DNA of 64,000 nucleotides from Methanobrevibacter cuticularis (GCF_001639285.1 NZ_LWMW01000108.1:1-64000); one strand, 5' to 3'. Numbered from the stretch's first letter, positions 28,326 to 38,725 are shown. The notes: a model not told the origin generated them from the sequence alone. Translations and numbers: made by a program.

Positions 28326-28913
28326 TTACTCACAATTTTTCAAATAGCTGTTTCCTATTTTTGTAGCTAGTAGTCCTCCTATTATTCCAATTATAGCTCC
28401 TGTAATAACATCAAATGGATAGTGAACTCCTATATAAATTCTTGAAAATCCAATTATAGAAGCTATGGGAATTAAAAACCAGGCTAATTTTATTGAACGT
28501 TGTTTAATTTTAATTTCCCAGTTTAGACCAATACCAATAGCTAGTGCAAAAGAATTAGAGGTGTGTCCTGAAGGAAATGAATTAGGATCTGTTTCAATTA
28601 CTAAAAGATGGACATTTGCTAATGATACAAATGGCCGTGGTTCCCCCACCAAAATTTTTAACAAGTAAGTTATAATCACTGGAAATAATAAAGCTATTAA
28701 TCCTAAAATAGCTAATTTCATTATCTTTTTATCTTTTTTAAATAATCCATATTCTAATATAATAAGACAAAGAATCAATACAAATGGTAAGGTTCCTAAG
28801 TCCGTAATTAAAGGCATTAGAAAGTTAAAAAAACTATTTTGGAGATTTATATTGATGAAATAAAACAAATTTATATTTAGTTCCATTAATGAACTATAAA
28901 AAGGTATCATCAT
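28326..28913 (-). CDS. PAP2-family membrane phosphatase
   Basis: It probably dephosphorylates polyprenyl diphosphates or lipid phosphates. The 195-aa protein has five to six membrane helices and the three PAP2 motifs: K......RP (KILVGEPRPF, about 87-96), PSGH (112-115) and SRIYIGVHYPFD (160-171). A role in recycling the lipid carrier of cell-wall precursors is plausible. ATG 28913 is preceded by gggaa. Confidence 0.9.
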   Translation of the reverse strand: MMIPFYSSLMELNINLFYFININLQNSFFNFLMPLITDLGTLPFVLILCLIILEYGLFKKDKKIMKLAILGLIALLFPVIITYLLKILVGEPRPFVSLANVHLLVIETDPNSFPSGHTSNSFALAIGIGLNWEIKIKQRSIKLAWFLIPIASIIGFSRIYIGVHYPFDVITGAIIGIIGGLLATKIGNSYLKNCE

Positions 28914-29393
28914 TTCCCAACTCCATTTATATCATGATTTTTTACCATTTTTCGAATAAATGTGTATCAACTGATATAAAGATCATTTTAATCTAAAATT
29001 ACATTCATTTATAATTTAATTAATGGAATTAAGTGAAGTTTTTATAATATTTTATTATGATTAGAATCATTCTAATTTTTAAAATTTTGAATTAATTAAC
29101 CTCACTACCTTTATTATATTATTTTTTCATTAATAATAAATTTAAGTCATATTTTTATAGATAAGAAAATAATATCTTATTATACTTTAATAATTTTATC
29201 AATAAGGAGTTGTTATTAAAATAATTTTTAAAATAATTTTTATAGTATTTTTTATACTAATTCTGAATTTAGTAAATTTTTTTAATAAAAAGACTTATAA
29301 TTTGTATTCTAAATAATAATATATGTTTTAATAAAAAGTATAAAAAAGTAATACTTATATAATAAAAAATATAAAATAAGTAATACCAATAGC
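28914..29393. other. AT-rich gap, no gene
   Basis: The spacer between the cdc48 terminator and the PAP2 gene has no coding frame or clear repeat. It should hold the PAP2 promoter near its left end. Confidence 0.5.
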
Positions 29394-29422
29394 TAATAAA
29401 AAAGTGAGGAATTTTTCCTCAC
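29394..29422 (-). terminator. Hairpin plus T-run terminator of cdc48
   Basis: gtgaggaa (29404-29411) and ttcctcac (29415-29422) form a perfect 8-bp stem with a 3-base loop. On the - strand it is followed by six T. It lies about 107 nt past the cdc48 stop. The form is that of a bacterial intrinsic terminator, which is unusual but not unknown in archaea. Confidence 0.7.
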
Positions 29423-29528
29423 AATTTTATAGGTCTTTTAACCCACAGATTGATTTAAAAAGGGTGTTTTTAAACTTGTAGTTTTATCTGTGTTAATTTC
29501 ATCGAGAGATATTGGTAATCTAATGGGA

Positions 29529-31721
29529 TTAGAGGTATTGTACCATGTCTCCTTCATCTGAACCTGGTTTGACCTTAGACATAGCTTTGTTAAAGTATTT
29601 CATAGTAACCTCATTGGCTTCAAGGTTATCTCTTAGTGTTAACATAGCAGCTTCACGACACACTGCCTCAATATCTGCTCCAACATAGTCATCTGCTTCT
29701 TTAGCTAATTTTTCAAGATTCACATTTTTAGCAAGAGGCATATCTTTAGTATGTACTTTGAAAATAGCTAATCTTCCTTCTTCATTAGGATTTTCAACTT
29801 TTATATGTCTATCAAATCTTCCAGGTCTCATAAGTCCTGGGTCAATTATATCTGGTCTGTTGGTTGCAGCGATAATAGCTACATCCTGTAGTTCTTCCAT
29901 ACCATCAATTTCAGTAAGTAATTGATTTACAACTCTTTGAGTCACTCCAGAATCTCCTCCAGAGTCCCCTCTTGTACTAGCTATGGAATCAATTTCATCA
30001 AAGAATATAACAGTTGGAGCTGTTTGTCGTGCTTTTCTAAAAACTTCTCTTACTCCTTTTTCAGATTCTCCTACCCATTTAGATAAGAGTTCGGGTCCTT
30101 TGACTGCAATAAAGTTAGCTTCACTTTCATTGGCTACTGCTTTTGCAAGTAATGTTTTTCCTGTACCTGGAGAACCATGTAACAATGTTCCTTTAGGTGG
30201 TTTAACTCCAAATTTTTCAAAGTGTTCAGGATACTTTAGAGGCCATTCTACAGCTTCTTGTAGCTCTTGTTTAGCACTATCTAATCCACCAATATCTGCC
30301 CATCCAATGTCAGGAATTTGTACAAGAATTTCTCTAAGTGCAGATGGTTGGATTTCTTTTAAAGCTTCTTTGAAATCATCTTTTGTAACAATCAATTTTT
30401 GTAAGGTTTCTTTAGGAATTTCTTCATCGGTTTTTATATCTGGTAAGACTTTTCTAACTACTCTCATAGCTGATTCTTTACAAAGAGCTTCTAAATCTGC
30501 TCCTACAAAACCATGGGTTGTATCAGAGATTTCATCTAAATCGACATCTTCTGCAAGAGGCATACCTCTAGTATGAATTTCCATGACTTCTTTTCTTTCT
30601 TCTTTGTCTGGAACACCAATTTCAATTTCACGGTCAAATCTTCCAGGTCGTCTAAGAGCAGGGTCTAATGAATCTGGTCTGTTAGTAGCACCAATGACAA
30701 CCACTTGACCTCTAGATTTAAGACCATCCATAAGAGTCAATAGCTGAGCCACAGTCCTTCTTTCTACCTCTCCTTGTGTTTCTTCTCTTTTTGGTGCAAT
30801 AGCATCTAACTCATCAATAAAGATTATTGAAGGGGCATTTTCTTCAGCTTCTTCAAAGAATTCTCTTAAATTTTCTTCTGATCCACCAACATACTTACTC
30901 ATAATCTCTGGACCATTTATTGATATGAAATGAGCATCACTTTCACTAGCTACTGCTTTTGCAAGTAATGTTTTACCAGTTCCTGGAGGACCATGCATTA
31001 ACACACCTTTTGGTGCAGAAATCCCTAGTCTATCAAAGAGTTCTGGTCTTTTAAGAGGAATTTCAATCATTTCTCTGACTTTTTTAACTTCTTCTTTAAG
31101 ACCACCAATGTCTTCATAACTAACATCAACTAAATTTTTAGTTCCTTCTATTTTAGAAACATCAACAGGCTCGGTTTGAACTTCTACATTGGTGTTTGGC
31201 CCAACTTTAACAATTCCAGCTGGACTTGTTGAAACAACAGCTAATTTTATCTCACCAAGAGGAGAAACATCCATCATTCCTCTAAACATGTCATCAAAAA
31301 GACTTCCTCCTTGAGGTATTCTTTGTTGTCTGATTCCAGATATTATGATGTTCCCTTGAACCATGACTTTATTTAAAAATGCAGATCTAACATCTCCGCG
31401 AATACTAATTTGATGTTCAACTGGAGCTAAAACTACTTTTTTAGCTTCTTTTGCTTCTGTTTTCTTAATAGTTACTTCTTCTCCAATTGATGCTCCTGAA
31501 TTCTTACGAGTTGTCCCATCAATTCGTATGATTCCAAGACCAACATCACTTTGTGAAGAAACAACAGTAGCTGCTGTAGTTTTGCTTCCTTTAATTTCAA
31601 TCAAATCTCCATCTAGAAGATCTATTTTTGTCATGTAAGTCGGATCAACCCTAGCTATTCCTCTACCAACATCAGCTTGTGAAATAGATTCTGCAACTTT
31701 TAGATTAATTTCGTTTTCCAT
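29529..31721 (-). CDS. Cdc48/VAT AAA+ unfoldase
   Basis: This homohexameric ATPase unfolds proteins, often for the proteasome. The 730-aa protein has the N-terminal double-psi barrel and four-stranded domain (1-185), D1 with Walker A GPPGTGKT (244-251) and [12 protein letters not shown], and D2 with Walker A GSPGTGKT (about 514-521) and [13 protein letters not shown]. The second P-loop has Ser where Pro is usual. The C-terminus ends VQYL, a near match to the HbYX proteasome-docking motif with Gln in the hydrophobic place. Ribosome site gggag precedes ATG 31721. Confidence 0.95.
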   Translation of the reverse strand: MENEINLKVAESISQADVGRGIARVDPTYMTKIDLLDGDLIEIKGSKTTAATVVSSQSDVGLGIIRIDGTTRKNSGASIGEEVTIKKTEAKEAKKVVLAPVEHQISIRGDVRSAFLNKVMVQGNIIISGIRQQRIPQGGSLFDDMFRGMMDVSPLGEIKLAVVSTSPAGIVKVGPNTNVEVQTEPVDVSKIEGTKNLVDVSYEDIGGLKEEVKKVREMIEIPLKRPELFDRLGISAPKGVLMHGPPGTGKTLLAKAVASESDAHFISINGPEIMSKYVGGSEENLREFFEEAEENAPSIIFIDELDAIAPKREETQGEVERRTVAQLLTLMDGLKSRGQVVVIGATNRPDSLDPALRRPGRFDREIEIGVPDKEERKEVMEIHTRGMPLAEDVDLDEISDTTHGFVGADLEALCKESAMRVVRKVLPDIKTDEEIPKETLQKLIVTKDDFKEALKEIQPSALREILVQIPDIGWADIGGLDSAKQELQEAVEWPLKYPEHFEKFGVKPPKGTLLHGSPGTGKTLLAKAVANESEANFIAVKGPELLSKWVGESEKGVREVFRKARQTAPTVIFFDEIDSIASTRGDSGGDSGVTQRVVNQLLTEIDGMEELQDVAIIAATNRPDIIDPGLMRPGRFDRHIKVENPNEEGRLAIFKVHTKDMPLAKNVNLEKLAKEADDYVGADIEAVCREAAMLTLRDNLEANEVTMKYFNKAMSKVKPGSDEGDMVQYL

Positions 31722-31810
31722 TTTAAAAACTCCCTTTTTTATTAATTGTGATAAAATAAATGATAGCTATAATAAATTATGTAATAAACTATAAAATAAT
31801 ATTAATTAGG

Positions 31811-31928
31811 ATATAATCAATAATAAGCAATAAAATACATAATTATTAGCTATTAAATTATAATTAAAGATATAATCAATAATAAGCAATAAAATACATA
31901 ATTATTAGCTATTAAATTATATTGAAAT
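31811..31928. repeat. Tandem duplication, 59 bp unit, two copies
   Basis: atataatcaataataagc starts units at 31811 and 31870; each holds ttattagctattaaatta. It lies upstream of cdc48 in an 870-bp divergent gap. The rest of the gap (31929-32592) has no gene; shorter word repeats (tataatcaagattat) are seen near 32310-32350. Confidence 0.88.
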
Positions 31929-32592
31929 AAATTTGATAAATTCATTAGTTGTAATAAAACTTTCAATTAAAATTTTATATATGAATATAAATTAAAGTAG
32001 TAAAATTATAAAATTTTTAATTAGATTTAGTGAAAAAAAATATTTAAGACAATAATGGATCCTTTCCATAAGAATGATTTTCCACTAAAAATCTTTTAGT
32101 AAGTTTTTGTTACTATAATATAATGTGTAGTTTATAGTATATAAATGTTTAGGTTAATAAAAAAACTTTAATATTTACAAAATAATTTTTTAATGAATTT
32201 TTATAGGTTATTTATTAAAAATAAATCTTTTAGCCTTTATTTTTCAGAATTATAATTGAAATCCATTTCAATGACTATAGATTATAAATAATATTATAAT
32301 CAATAGAAATTATATCAATTATTATAATCAAGATTATTATAATCAAGAGAAATTCTATTAATATTAAAAATAAATTCATGAAAATTTATGAAAAATTGAT
32401 TTTGATAGATAATATCTAATAGATAATTTACATTAAATATTATTTAATTTTATATTATAATAATTGATATTTGATAATATTAAATGTTGAATTTAATTCA
32501 TTTAATTATCTCAATCTAATTGATTATCTGATTGATTATCTGATTGGCTAGCTATTAAGATTAGATTAAAAGTAATTGATATAAGGTGTATT

Positions 32593-33096
32593 ATGTGGGA
32601 AACTTTGAAGTATAAATTTGATAAATATCCTGCTCGTATGAATGTTGCTAGGAAAATGGTTGAACTAGGGCTTCGTGTAGGTAAAGACCGTAAAATCTAC
32701 TGTGCTGATCTAAAAATAAGTGATATGGCATTAGCTAAAGCAGCAGGTGTTGAAAGAAAAACCATTAAGTTTACTGTAGATATTATTTTAGAAGATGCAG
32801 AACTAACTAATATTTTTGAAAATATAATTCCTGCAGGAACTCTACTAAAGAACATAGCTAAAAATCTAGGTTTAGGTGTTATAGAGATTGAAGTTAGTTT
32901 TGAAAATATAGGAATATTAGCAGCTGCAAGTAAGTTAATTTCAGAAAAAGGAATAGGGATAAGACAAGCATATGCTACTGATACTGAATTAGAAGAAATT
33001 CCAACTCTAACTATAATCACTGAAGAAATTGTTCCAGGAAATATTGTAAATGAGTTCTTAGAAATAAAAGGAGTTACAAAAGTATCCCTATCTTAA
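32593..33096 (+). CDS. ACT-domain regulator of amino-acid metabolism
   Basis: The 167-aa protein has an N-terminal helical, HTH-like region (about 1-75; ISDMALAKAAGVERKTIKFTVD) and a C-terminal ACT domain (about 95-167; IEVSFENIGILAAASKLISEKG). It matches the archaeal COG2150 group, described as predicted regulators of amino-acid metabolism. Ligand and target genes are unknown; it stands alone. ATG 32593 follows aaggtg at 32582-32587. Confidence 0.82.
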   Translation: MWETLKYKFDKYPARMNVARKMVELGLRVGKDRKIYCADLKISDMALAKAAGVERKTIKFTVDIILEDAELTNIFENIIPAGTLLKNIAKNLGLGVIEIEVSFENIGILAAASKLISEKGIGIRQAYATDTELEEIPTLTIITEEIVPGNIVNEFLEIKGVTKVSLS

Positions 33097-33140
33097 CCAA
33101 TTTGAAGGATAGAATGACTATCATCGGTAATTTTTTATAA

Positions 33141-33275
33141 TAATCATTCTGGTCCTGGTTTATTTGAGTTCTGATTTTTAGTAATCGTTCTGGTTTTGGT
33201 TTATTTGAGTTCTGATTTTTAGTAATCGTTCTGGTTTTGGTTTATTTGAGTTCTGATTTTTAGTAATCGTTCTGG
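33141..33275. repeat. Tandem repeat, 41 bp unit, three and a third copies
   Basis: taatc(a/g)ttctgg starts units at 33141, 33182, 33223 and 33264 (partial). The last partial copy ends at the stop codon of the flavoprotein gene on the - strand. It fills the convergent gap between two genes. Confidence 0.92.
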
Positions 33276-33278
33276 TTT

Positions 33279-34577
33279 TTAATACATGTCTTTTATAATT
33301 TTGTGAAAAACATCAGTGGATGGATGAATTTCAATAAACTCATCTATGTCATCCATATTTTCTCCTATTCTCATTAAATAAGACATATAGGCTACATCAC
33401 TACATGATGAAGGAGAAATTGCACTGACTGACTCTAATTTTCTCTTATTTTTGTCAAATGTTACTTTGGTAAGGCCTGTGTCCTGAGTTAATACTCTCCA
33501 AAAACCACCAAATCCTGCAGATCCTGGTAGAGAAATAGAATCAATTTCAGACTCTTTATATCCTTTTAAAGGGTATTTAATTGTAAATCCAACATCCATA
33601 TCTAATGTTAATGATTGTGGGATGGTTTTGTAATCAATTTTAGTTAAATACCCTGCCATGTTTCTTGCAGCAGTTATTCCTTCCATTCTTGCAACTGTAG
33701 TTAAATTTATCCCACCTATTACATCTCCAGCAGCATATACATTTGGAACACTTGTTTGCATCATTTCATTTACTTTAATGGCTCCATTATTGTTTAATTC
33801 AAGAAAATTTTTAGCTATATCTGAGTTTGGAAGTCTTCCAGTAGCAGCAAATGGAGTCCCCTCAAGTTCTCTTTTAGCACTGATTACTTTATCTTTTTTT
33901 ATTTCAATAATATCTTCATCTTCATATATTTTAACATTCTTAAGTAATTTTTTGATGATGTAGTCCCTTAAATCAGGATCAAAATCATTTAAAAACTTTC
34001 CTCTAGTCAATATTTTGACTTGACTTCCAAATGATGCAAATAAACTTGAAATTTCTGCAGCTATTGCCCCTCCACCAATAATAGTTAATTTTTCAGGTAT
34101 TTTTTTTATTTTAAGAAGGTCTTTATTTGTTAAACAATGTTCTTTTCCTGGAACTTCAGGAATAAAAGGTTTTGACCCCGTAGCTATTAATAAATTTTCA
34201 TAAGTATAAGTTTCTCCATTTATTGAAAGGCTATTTTCATCTACTTTGGCTTCTCCATAAAGAATATCATTGTTCAACTGCTCATTTTCATTTTGATCAA
34301 ATTCTCTTATGATTTCTTGTACTTTTCTTATCTTATTAACAATTTCGGAATAAGATATTTCAATATCTCCTTTTAATAATCCCAATTTTTCATATCTTCT
34401 TTTATTATTTAGAAATCTTCCTATATCTGTTAATGCACACACGACCATGCAACCTTCATTTAAACAATTTCCCCCTATCTTTTCTTTTTCGATTAATAGA
34501 ACTTCTTTCTCTAGTTTTCCCAATTCTAATCCTGCTAATCTTCCAGCAGGTCCTGCTCCTATTATTATATTTTTCAC
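33279..34577 (-). CDS. Dihydrolipoamide-dehydrogenase-like flavoprotein disulfide reductase
   Basis: The 432-aa protein is a class I pyridine nucleotide-disulfide oxidoreductase: FAD motif GAGPAGR (7-13), redox disulfide GGNCLNEGC (Cys38, Cys43), ATGSKPF, NAD(P) motif IIGGGAIAAE (about 164-173), second FAD site NVYAAGDV, and a C-terminal dimer domain ending with IHPSTDVFHK, which supplies the active-site His. It is somewhat shorter than true lipoamide dehydrogenases. No lipoyl or 2-oxoacid dehydrogenase genes are nearby, so the substrate is unknown. Confidence 0.82.
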   Translation of the reverse strand: MKNIIIGAGPAGRLAGLELGKLEKEVLLIEKEKIGGNCLNEGCMVVCALTDIGRFLNNKRRYEKLGLLKGDIEISYSEIVNKIRKVQEIIREFDQNENEQLNNDILYGEAKVDENSLSINGETYTYENLLIATGSKPFIPEVPGKEHCLTNKDLLKIKKIPEKLTIIGGGAIAAEISSLFASFGSQVKILTRGKFLNDFDPDLRDYIIKKLLKNVKIYEDEDIIEIKKDKVISAKRELEGTPFAATGRLPNSDIAKNFLELNNNGAIKVNEMMQTSVPNVYAAGDVIGGINLTTVARMEGITAARNMAGYLTKIDYKTIPQSLTLDMDVGFTIKYPLKGYKESEIDSISLPGSAGFGGFWRVLTQDTGLTKVTFDKNKRKLESVSAISPSSCSDVAYMSYLMRIGENMDDIDEFIEIHPSTDVFHKIIKDMY

Positions 34578-35102
34578 TGCAATCCAATCCCTTTTCTTTA
34601 ATTTTTATATATTTTTCATTCATATTTATATATTTATTTTATTATTATATATCCATATTATTTAAATCTGATTATATTTTTAATTTATAATGATTCAATT
34701 TTTATAATTTTTATAATGTTAGTATTTACAAAATTTTATATAATTCAAAGTTTAATAATTATTAATCTGAAAATTAAATTACAAATTATTTCTAAATAAT
34801 ATTTAAAAATCATATCTAAAAATATCTAAACATTTTAATAATAATTTTAATAATAATTTTAATAATTATAGGTTTAATATCATAATTTTATTAATAGAAG
34901 AAATATTTGATGATTTAAAAGATTTAATAATAATTTTTAATAATATAGGTTTAATATCATAATTTTAAATAATATTTGATGAAATTATATTAAAATCTTC
35001 TAAAAATTTACTATTTAATAGTAGATATTAGATTAATAATACTAAGCAAAATATAATAATTATACTATAATAATTCTAATGAATAAAGGAGTAATGACTA
35101 AT
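34578..35102. other. Divergent AT-rich gap with imperfect duplication
   Basis: Between the flavoprotein and hypC starts. A stretch near 34845-34905 (aataattttaataat...ggtttaatatcataatttta) is repeated in altered form near 34923-34985. No gene is seen; short hydrophobic frames here are AT-bias artefacts. Confidence 0.5.
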
Positions 35103-35363
35103 ATGTGTATTGCAGCACCAGCTAAAGTTGTTGAAATAAGAAAAGATGAAAATATAGGATTCGTTGATTTTGGTGGAGTCAAACAACAAATAAAATTAGA
35201 TCTAGTTGATGAAATTGAAGAAGGTAAATATGTTCTCGTTCATGCAGGTTATGCTATTGAAGTCTTAGATGATCAAACAGCAAAAGAATCTTTAGAAGCA
35301 TGGGATGAACTTATAAAAGCTTTAGATGAAGAAGATAAACTTCTCGCATCAACAGAAAAATAA
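35103..35363 (+). CDS. hypC: Hydrogenase maturation chaperone HypC
   Basis: HypC carries the Fe(CN)2CO unit between HypD and the [NiFe]-hydrogenase large subunit. The 86-aa protein starts MCIAAPAKVVEI; Cys2 is essential and must directly follow Met, so I use ATG 35103 rather than ATG 35079 or 35094. The ribosome site aaaggag at 35085-35091 lies 11 nt upstream. GKYVLVHAGYAIEVLD is the second conserved block. No other hyp gene is in the window. Confidence 0.93.
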   Translation: MCIAAPAKVVEIRKDENIGFVDFGGVKQQIKLDLVDEIEEGKYVLVHAGYAIEVLDDQTAKESLEAWDELIKALDEEDKLLASTEK

Positions 35364-35437
35364 ACAATCATTAATCTTAAATATTACTCTTAAATACTAA
35401 CTAAATTGTTATTGGGGAGGAAGATAAAATTTCAAAA

Positions 35438-36529
35438 ATGAAATTTCCATATTTGAAGGTCTTAATCTTTTCTATCTCCTTATTCTCATTAGTATTTTCT
35501 TTTGGTATTTTAACAAGTACTAATCTAGAGTTAGATGGAAATAATAATAATTTCATTATTCCAAATTCTAATCAAGAAAATTATTTAGAGATCCAAACAG
35601 ATTCTCTTAAAGATACTTTAAACCCCCTTTATTTATTGAATGAAGCTTCAATCAATTTTAATATCTTTAAAAACGAATCTTTACTTATTTTACCATTTTT
35701 TACTTCAAAACTAGACATTGAATCAAAAAGTGGGCCTTTTTCTATTCCAAAAACAGCTATCAATTCAAAAAATAAGCTTTTAGCATATGGGTGTTGCTCT
35801 ATTATTCTACAACTTAATAATTCATCTTCTGTCTATGCTTACAGGAGAGATTCATCTTATTCTGCAAATTTATACATAGAAAATACAAAATTCTTTGGAA
35901 AAAAAGCAATAAAAGAATACAAATTAAATAATGGGTATTTTTTTCACACTATAATTTCAAAAGATGGATGGTTTGTTGGAACGGGTGGATCCAATAAAGC
36001 TCAATTAAATAAATATCTTGAAAAATTATCTAGAAATATAATAAAAAAAGGCACTATAACTAAAAATGATATGGCAAAGTCTAATAATGCTTTTAAAAAA
36101 TATGGATTTGGTCATTTTGTAGTTAAATCTCCAGAAGGATATGTGGGAGTTAATATATATAACAATAAAAAATCAAAGAGTACTGTTTTTAAAATGAAAG
36201 ATGGAGAATACATAACCATTCCAAATTATCCAAAATATTATCAAAAAGGTTCATATAAAATTAAAAAATCTGATGCCATATCTGCTGCTATTTATATTGC
36301 TGCTAAAGACAAAACAGGATTTAATCGAAGAAATATCATGATTTATGATGTCAAAAGAATTGATAATCTTACTAAAATTAAAATTTGGGTAAGTAATGAT
36401 AATGGAAAGTATTCAAAAACAAAAAATCTAGGGAAAGATAATGTTATTTACAAGAAAAAGAAAACAAGTACAAAATCAATTCCATCAGCTCCAAATAAAA
36501 AGTATATTGGTGAAGCTATATTAAAATAA
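35438..36529 (+). CDS. Secreted protein, possible N-terminal-Cys acyltransferase/hydrolase
   Basis: The 363-aa protein has a signal peptide or anchor (residues 5-25) and a low-complexity Asn/Ser stretch, then a domain beginning YGCCSIILQL (Cys119, Cys120) and going through YRRDSSYSANLYIE, FHTIISKDGWFVGTGG and GHFVVKSPEGYVG. The pattern recalls domains fused to some Methanobrevibacter adhesin-like proteins and the C45 (isopenicillin-N acyltransferase-like) Ntn hydrolases, where cleavage before a Cys frees the nucleophile. That assignment is from memory and uncertain. ggggagg lies 17 nt before ATG 35438, rather far; an in-frame ATT at 35429 would fit better. Confidence 0.6.
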   Translation: MKFPYLKVLIFSISLFSLVFSFGILTSTNLELDGNNNNFIIPNSNQENYLEIQTDSLKDTLNPLYLLNEASINFNIFKNESLLILPFFTSKLDIESKSGPFSIPKTAINSKNKLLAYGCCSIILQLNNSSSVYAYRRDSSYSANLYIENTKFFGKKAIKEYKLNNGYFFHTIISKDGWFVGTGGSNKAQLNKYLEKLSRNIIKKGTITKNDMAKSNNAFKKYGFGHFVVKSPEGYVGVNIYNNKKSKSTVFKMKDGEYITIPNYPKYYQKGSYKIKKSDAISAAIYIAAKDKTGFNRRNIMIYDVKRIDNLTKIKIWVSNDNGKYSKTKNLGKDNVIYKKKKTSTKSIPSAPNKKYIGEAILK

Positions 36530-36664
36530 ATAAATCTGCATTGTATTTTAACTAATGAAATTAATATTATAATTTTTAATAAAGGATTTTGTTTTAGTTT
36601 AAATAACGAAATCAATAGTATAATGGTATATAGCTATTTTTAGTTTCATTGATTAGCATATTAA

Positions 36665-37744
36665 TCATTTTTTAGCTTCAGCAATTATAATATCTGCTAT
36701 TTTTTCACCAGCTGAAATAACCTCTTTGCTATATTTTTTTGCTTCTTTTTTTATTTCCTCTAAATTAATTAGTGTATCTTCTATTACACTATTTAAGTGG
36801 TCAAGATCAGATTCAATCACTGCTCCTGGGAAAATTCCTGCCATATTATGATATCTTCCATACTTCACTCTTGTTAATGCAATAGCTGGAAGTTCGCATG
36901 CCATAGCTTCTTGAATCATGACTCCATCATCAGTTAAAACAGCTAAATCAATTAAATCATAGAGATCTTTTATCCAATCAATATATCCAAGGTTAATAAC
37001 TTTTTCATGGTTTATTAAATCTAAATAATCTTCTTCTAAAGGAATCCCTACCAATAGTAAATTATAATTATCAAGGGTTTCTTTTAACTTAGAATAATCT
37101 ACATAATTAGAAATGGCCTTTGCCATCATTTCAAATAAGGAAGATCCTGAAGAAAACAAAATACTCGCTTTGTTTTCATCAAATAGCTGTTTTCCATCTC
37201 TTTCTTTTATTTTATTTAAAGCATTCTCTTTATTTCCTTTGGTAAGTTCAGAAGCTAATGGAAAAAACGATTTATACACATTTTTAGGGAGTAATTTTTC
37301 TTTAAAGAGTTTAGCTTCAGGAAGAACTATACAAGTATTTAGCTTTGTGCATATTTTTGTATCCAATGGAGTATCGATTATACCAACACTAGGAACTCTT
37401 GCTAATTTTGCAGCTAAACAGCCAATAACTGCCCCTCCACCTATAATGCCAATCACTACATCCACTTTTAGTTTGTTGATCAGCTTTCTTGTTTCAAAAG
37501 CTGCTTTGAAACTTTTAAATCCTGCCTTTGTAGTAGCTACTTTAGTGGCTGCATGGCCTCCTGCTTGGGGAACACTTACTTTGTGCCAAGAATATCCATT
37601 ATTTTTAAAGAGTAAACCAGGAGCATTGTGATCGAGAGCTAATTCACATTGAACTCCTTTTTTTTCTAAAGCTCGAGCAATGTTCAATGCATTAACTGCA
37701 TCTCCACCCATCCCTCTTCCTGTTATAACAAGTAATGCTTTCAT
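36665..37744 (-). CDS. MurG-like glycosyltransferase
   Basis: The 359-aa protein has a GT-B fold: N-terminal ITGRGMGGDAVNALNIARAL (glycine loop, residues 7-26), GIIGGGAVIGCLAAKLARVPSVG near 98-120, and a C-terminal half with LGYIDWIKDLYDLIDLAVLTDDGVMIQEAMAC, the sugar-nucleotide-binding pattern of MurG/GT28. In Methanobacteriales such proteins are candidates for the step that adds the second sugar to the pseudomurein lipid intermediate; this is inference. A MraY-like gene lies about 1 kb upstream on the same strand. Confidence 0.72.
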   Translation of the reverse strand: MKALLVITGRGMGGDAVNALNIARALEKKGVQCELALDHNAPGLLFKNNGYSWHKVSVPQAGGHAATKVATTKAGFKSFKAAFETRKLINKLKVDVVIGIIGGGAVIGCLAAKLARVPSVGIIDTPLDTKICTKLNTCIVLPEAKLFKEKLLPKNVYKSFFPLASELTKGNKENALNKIKERDGKQLFDENKASILFSSGSSLFEMMAKAISNYVDYSKLKETLDNYNLLLVGIPLEEDYLDLINHEKVINLGYIDWIKDLYDLIDLAVLTDDGVMIQEAMACELPAIALTRVKYGRYHNMAGIFPGAVIESDLDHLNSVIEDTLINLEEIKKEAKKYSKEVISAGEKIADIIIAEAKK

Positions 37745-37797
37745 TTTATCTTATTTATCTTCTGCTCTTAATAGTTTTTTTTACTTTAAGATGATGT

Positions 37798-38343
37798 TTA
37801 TTTAATCCAATTTACAACGTCCATATTTCTATTAGGATTTCCTTCTTCTTCATTGACTTTGTATCCTAAAGAAACGCCATACAATGGAATGTAATCAGAA
37901 GGAATCTTCAATTTAGCTACATTACTTTCAACTTTAAAAAAAGCAGCTATTAAACCAAGCCAACAAGCACCAATATCTAATCCTTCAGCTGCAAGAAGAA
38001 TGTTTTCAATGGCAGCACTACAATCTGCTTGAATATTAGATGCAGATTCCTTACCTGAAACTATAATAACTGTTGGTGCATTATGTAATATGTTTCTCCC
38101 ACTTTTAGCTACAGCTTCAAGAAATTCATCGCCGGATTTACTCATAATATCAATAGAAGAATCATTAATTTCTTTTAATAATTTTTCATTTTGAACTACG
38201 GTAAAATGCCAAGGTTGCTCTCCTCTTGCAGTAGGAGCCATTATTCCAGCATTTAAAATCTTTTTGACTTCTTCCTCTTTCAATTGATCTTCTTTGTAGG
38301 TTCTTACGCTTCTACGATTGTTTATTGCTTCAAAAACATCCAT
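37798..38343 (-). CDS. Nitroreductase-family flavoprotein
   Basis: The 181-aa FMN-dependent oxidoreductase has RRSVRTYKEDQLKEEEV (about 10-26), MAPTARGEQPWHFTVV (36-51) and AAEGLDIGACWLG (about 122-134), all typical of the family. Physiological substrate is unknown. ATG 38343 has ribosome site aaggt. It is on the same strand as the MurG-like gene, 53 bp before it, so they may be co-transcribed. Confidence 0.9.
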   Translation of the reverse strand: MDVFEAINNRRSVRTYKEDQLKEEEVKKILNAGIMAPTARGEQPWHFTVVQNEKLLKEINDSSIDIMSKSGDEFLEAVAKSGRNILHNAPTVIIVSGKESASNIQADCSAAIENILLAAEGLDIGACWLGLIAAFFKVESNVAKLKIPSDYIPLYGVSLGYKVNEEEGNPNRNMDVVNWIK

Positions 38344-38499
38344 TATATTACCTTCTTAAATAGTAATGTTTACTATTTATTTTATTATATATTATTATTC
38401 GTTATTAAAATTAATAAATTTATGTATAATTCTAAAAATTAACTAGATTTTATGAAATAAGAATAAATTCACTGAATTTTTATAGAAAATTAATTAGGC

Positions 38500-38725
38500 A
38501 CCTATAAGATAATATGGGTCAATATAACATATCTTAAGATATTGTGGCTTAATATAAGGTATATTAAGATAATCTTGATTTATATAGATTAGTTTAAGAT
38601 AATATGGTTTATTGTAAGATGTATTAAGATAATGTTGATTTATATAGATTAGTTTAAGATAATATGGTTTATTGTAAGATGTATTAAGATAATGTTGATT
38701 TATATAAATTAAAATAAGATAATAA
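38500..38725. repeat. Tandem repeat, 60 bp unit, three to four copies
   Basis: tatatagattagtttaag starts identical 60-bp units at 38581 and 38641, with diverged copies before (38521) and after (38701). It lies between the MraY-like gene end and the nitroreductase start. Confidence 0.92.

Noticed and set aside
29983-30576. 197-codon + strand frame inside cdc48
   Set aside because: It lies opposite highly conserved AAA motifs of a certain gene; a shadow frame.
34433-34690. Hydrophobic + strand frames at the start of the flavoprotein gene
   Set aside because: They overlap the conserved FAD-binding start of the - strand gene and have no ribosome site.
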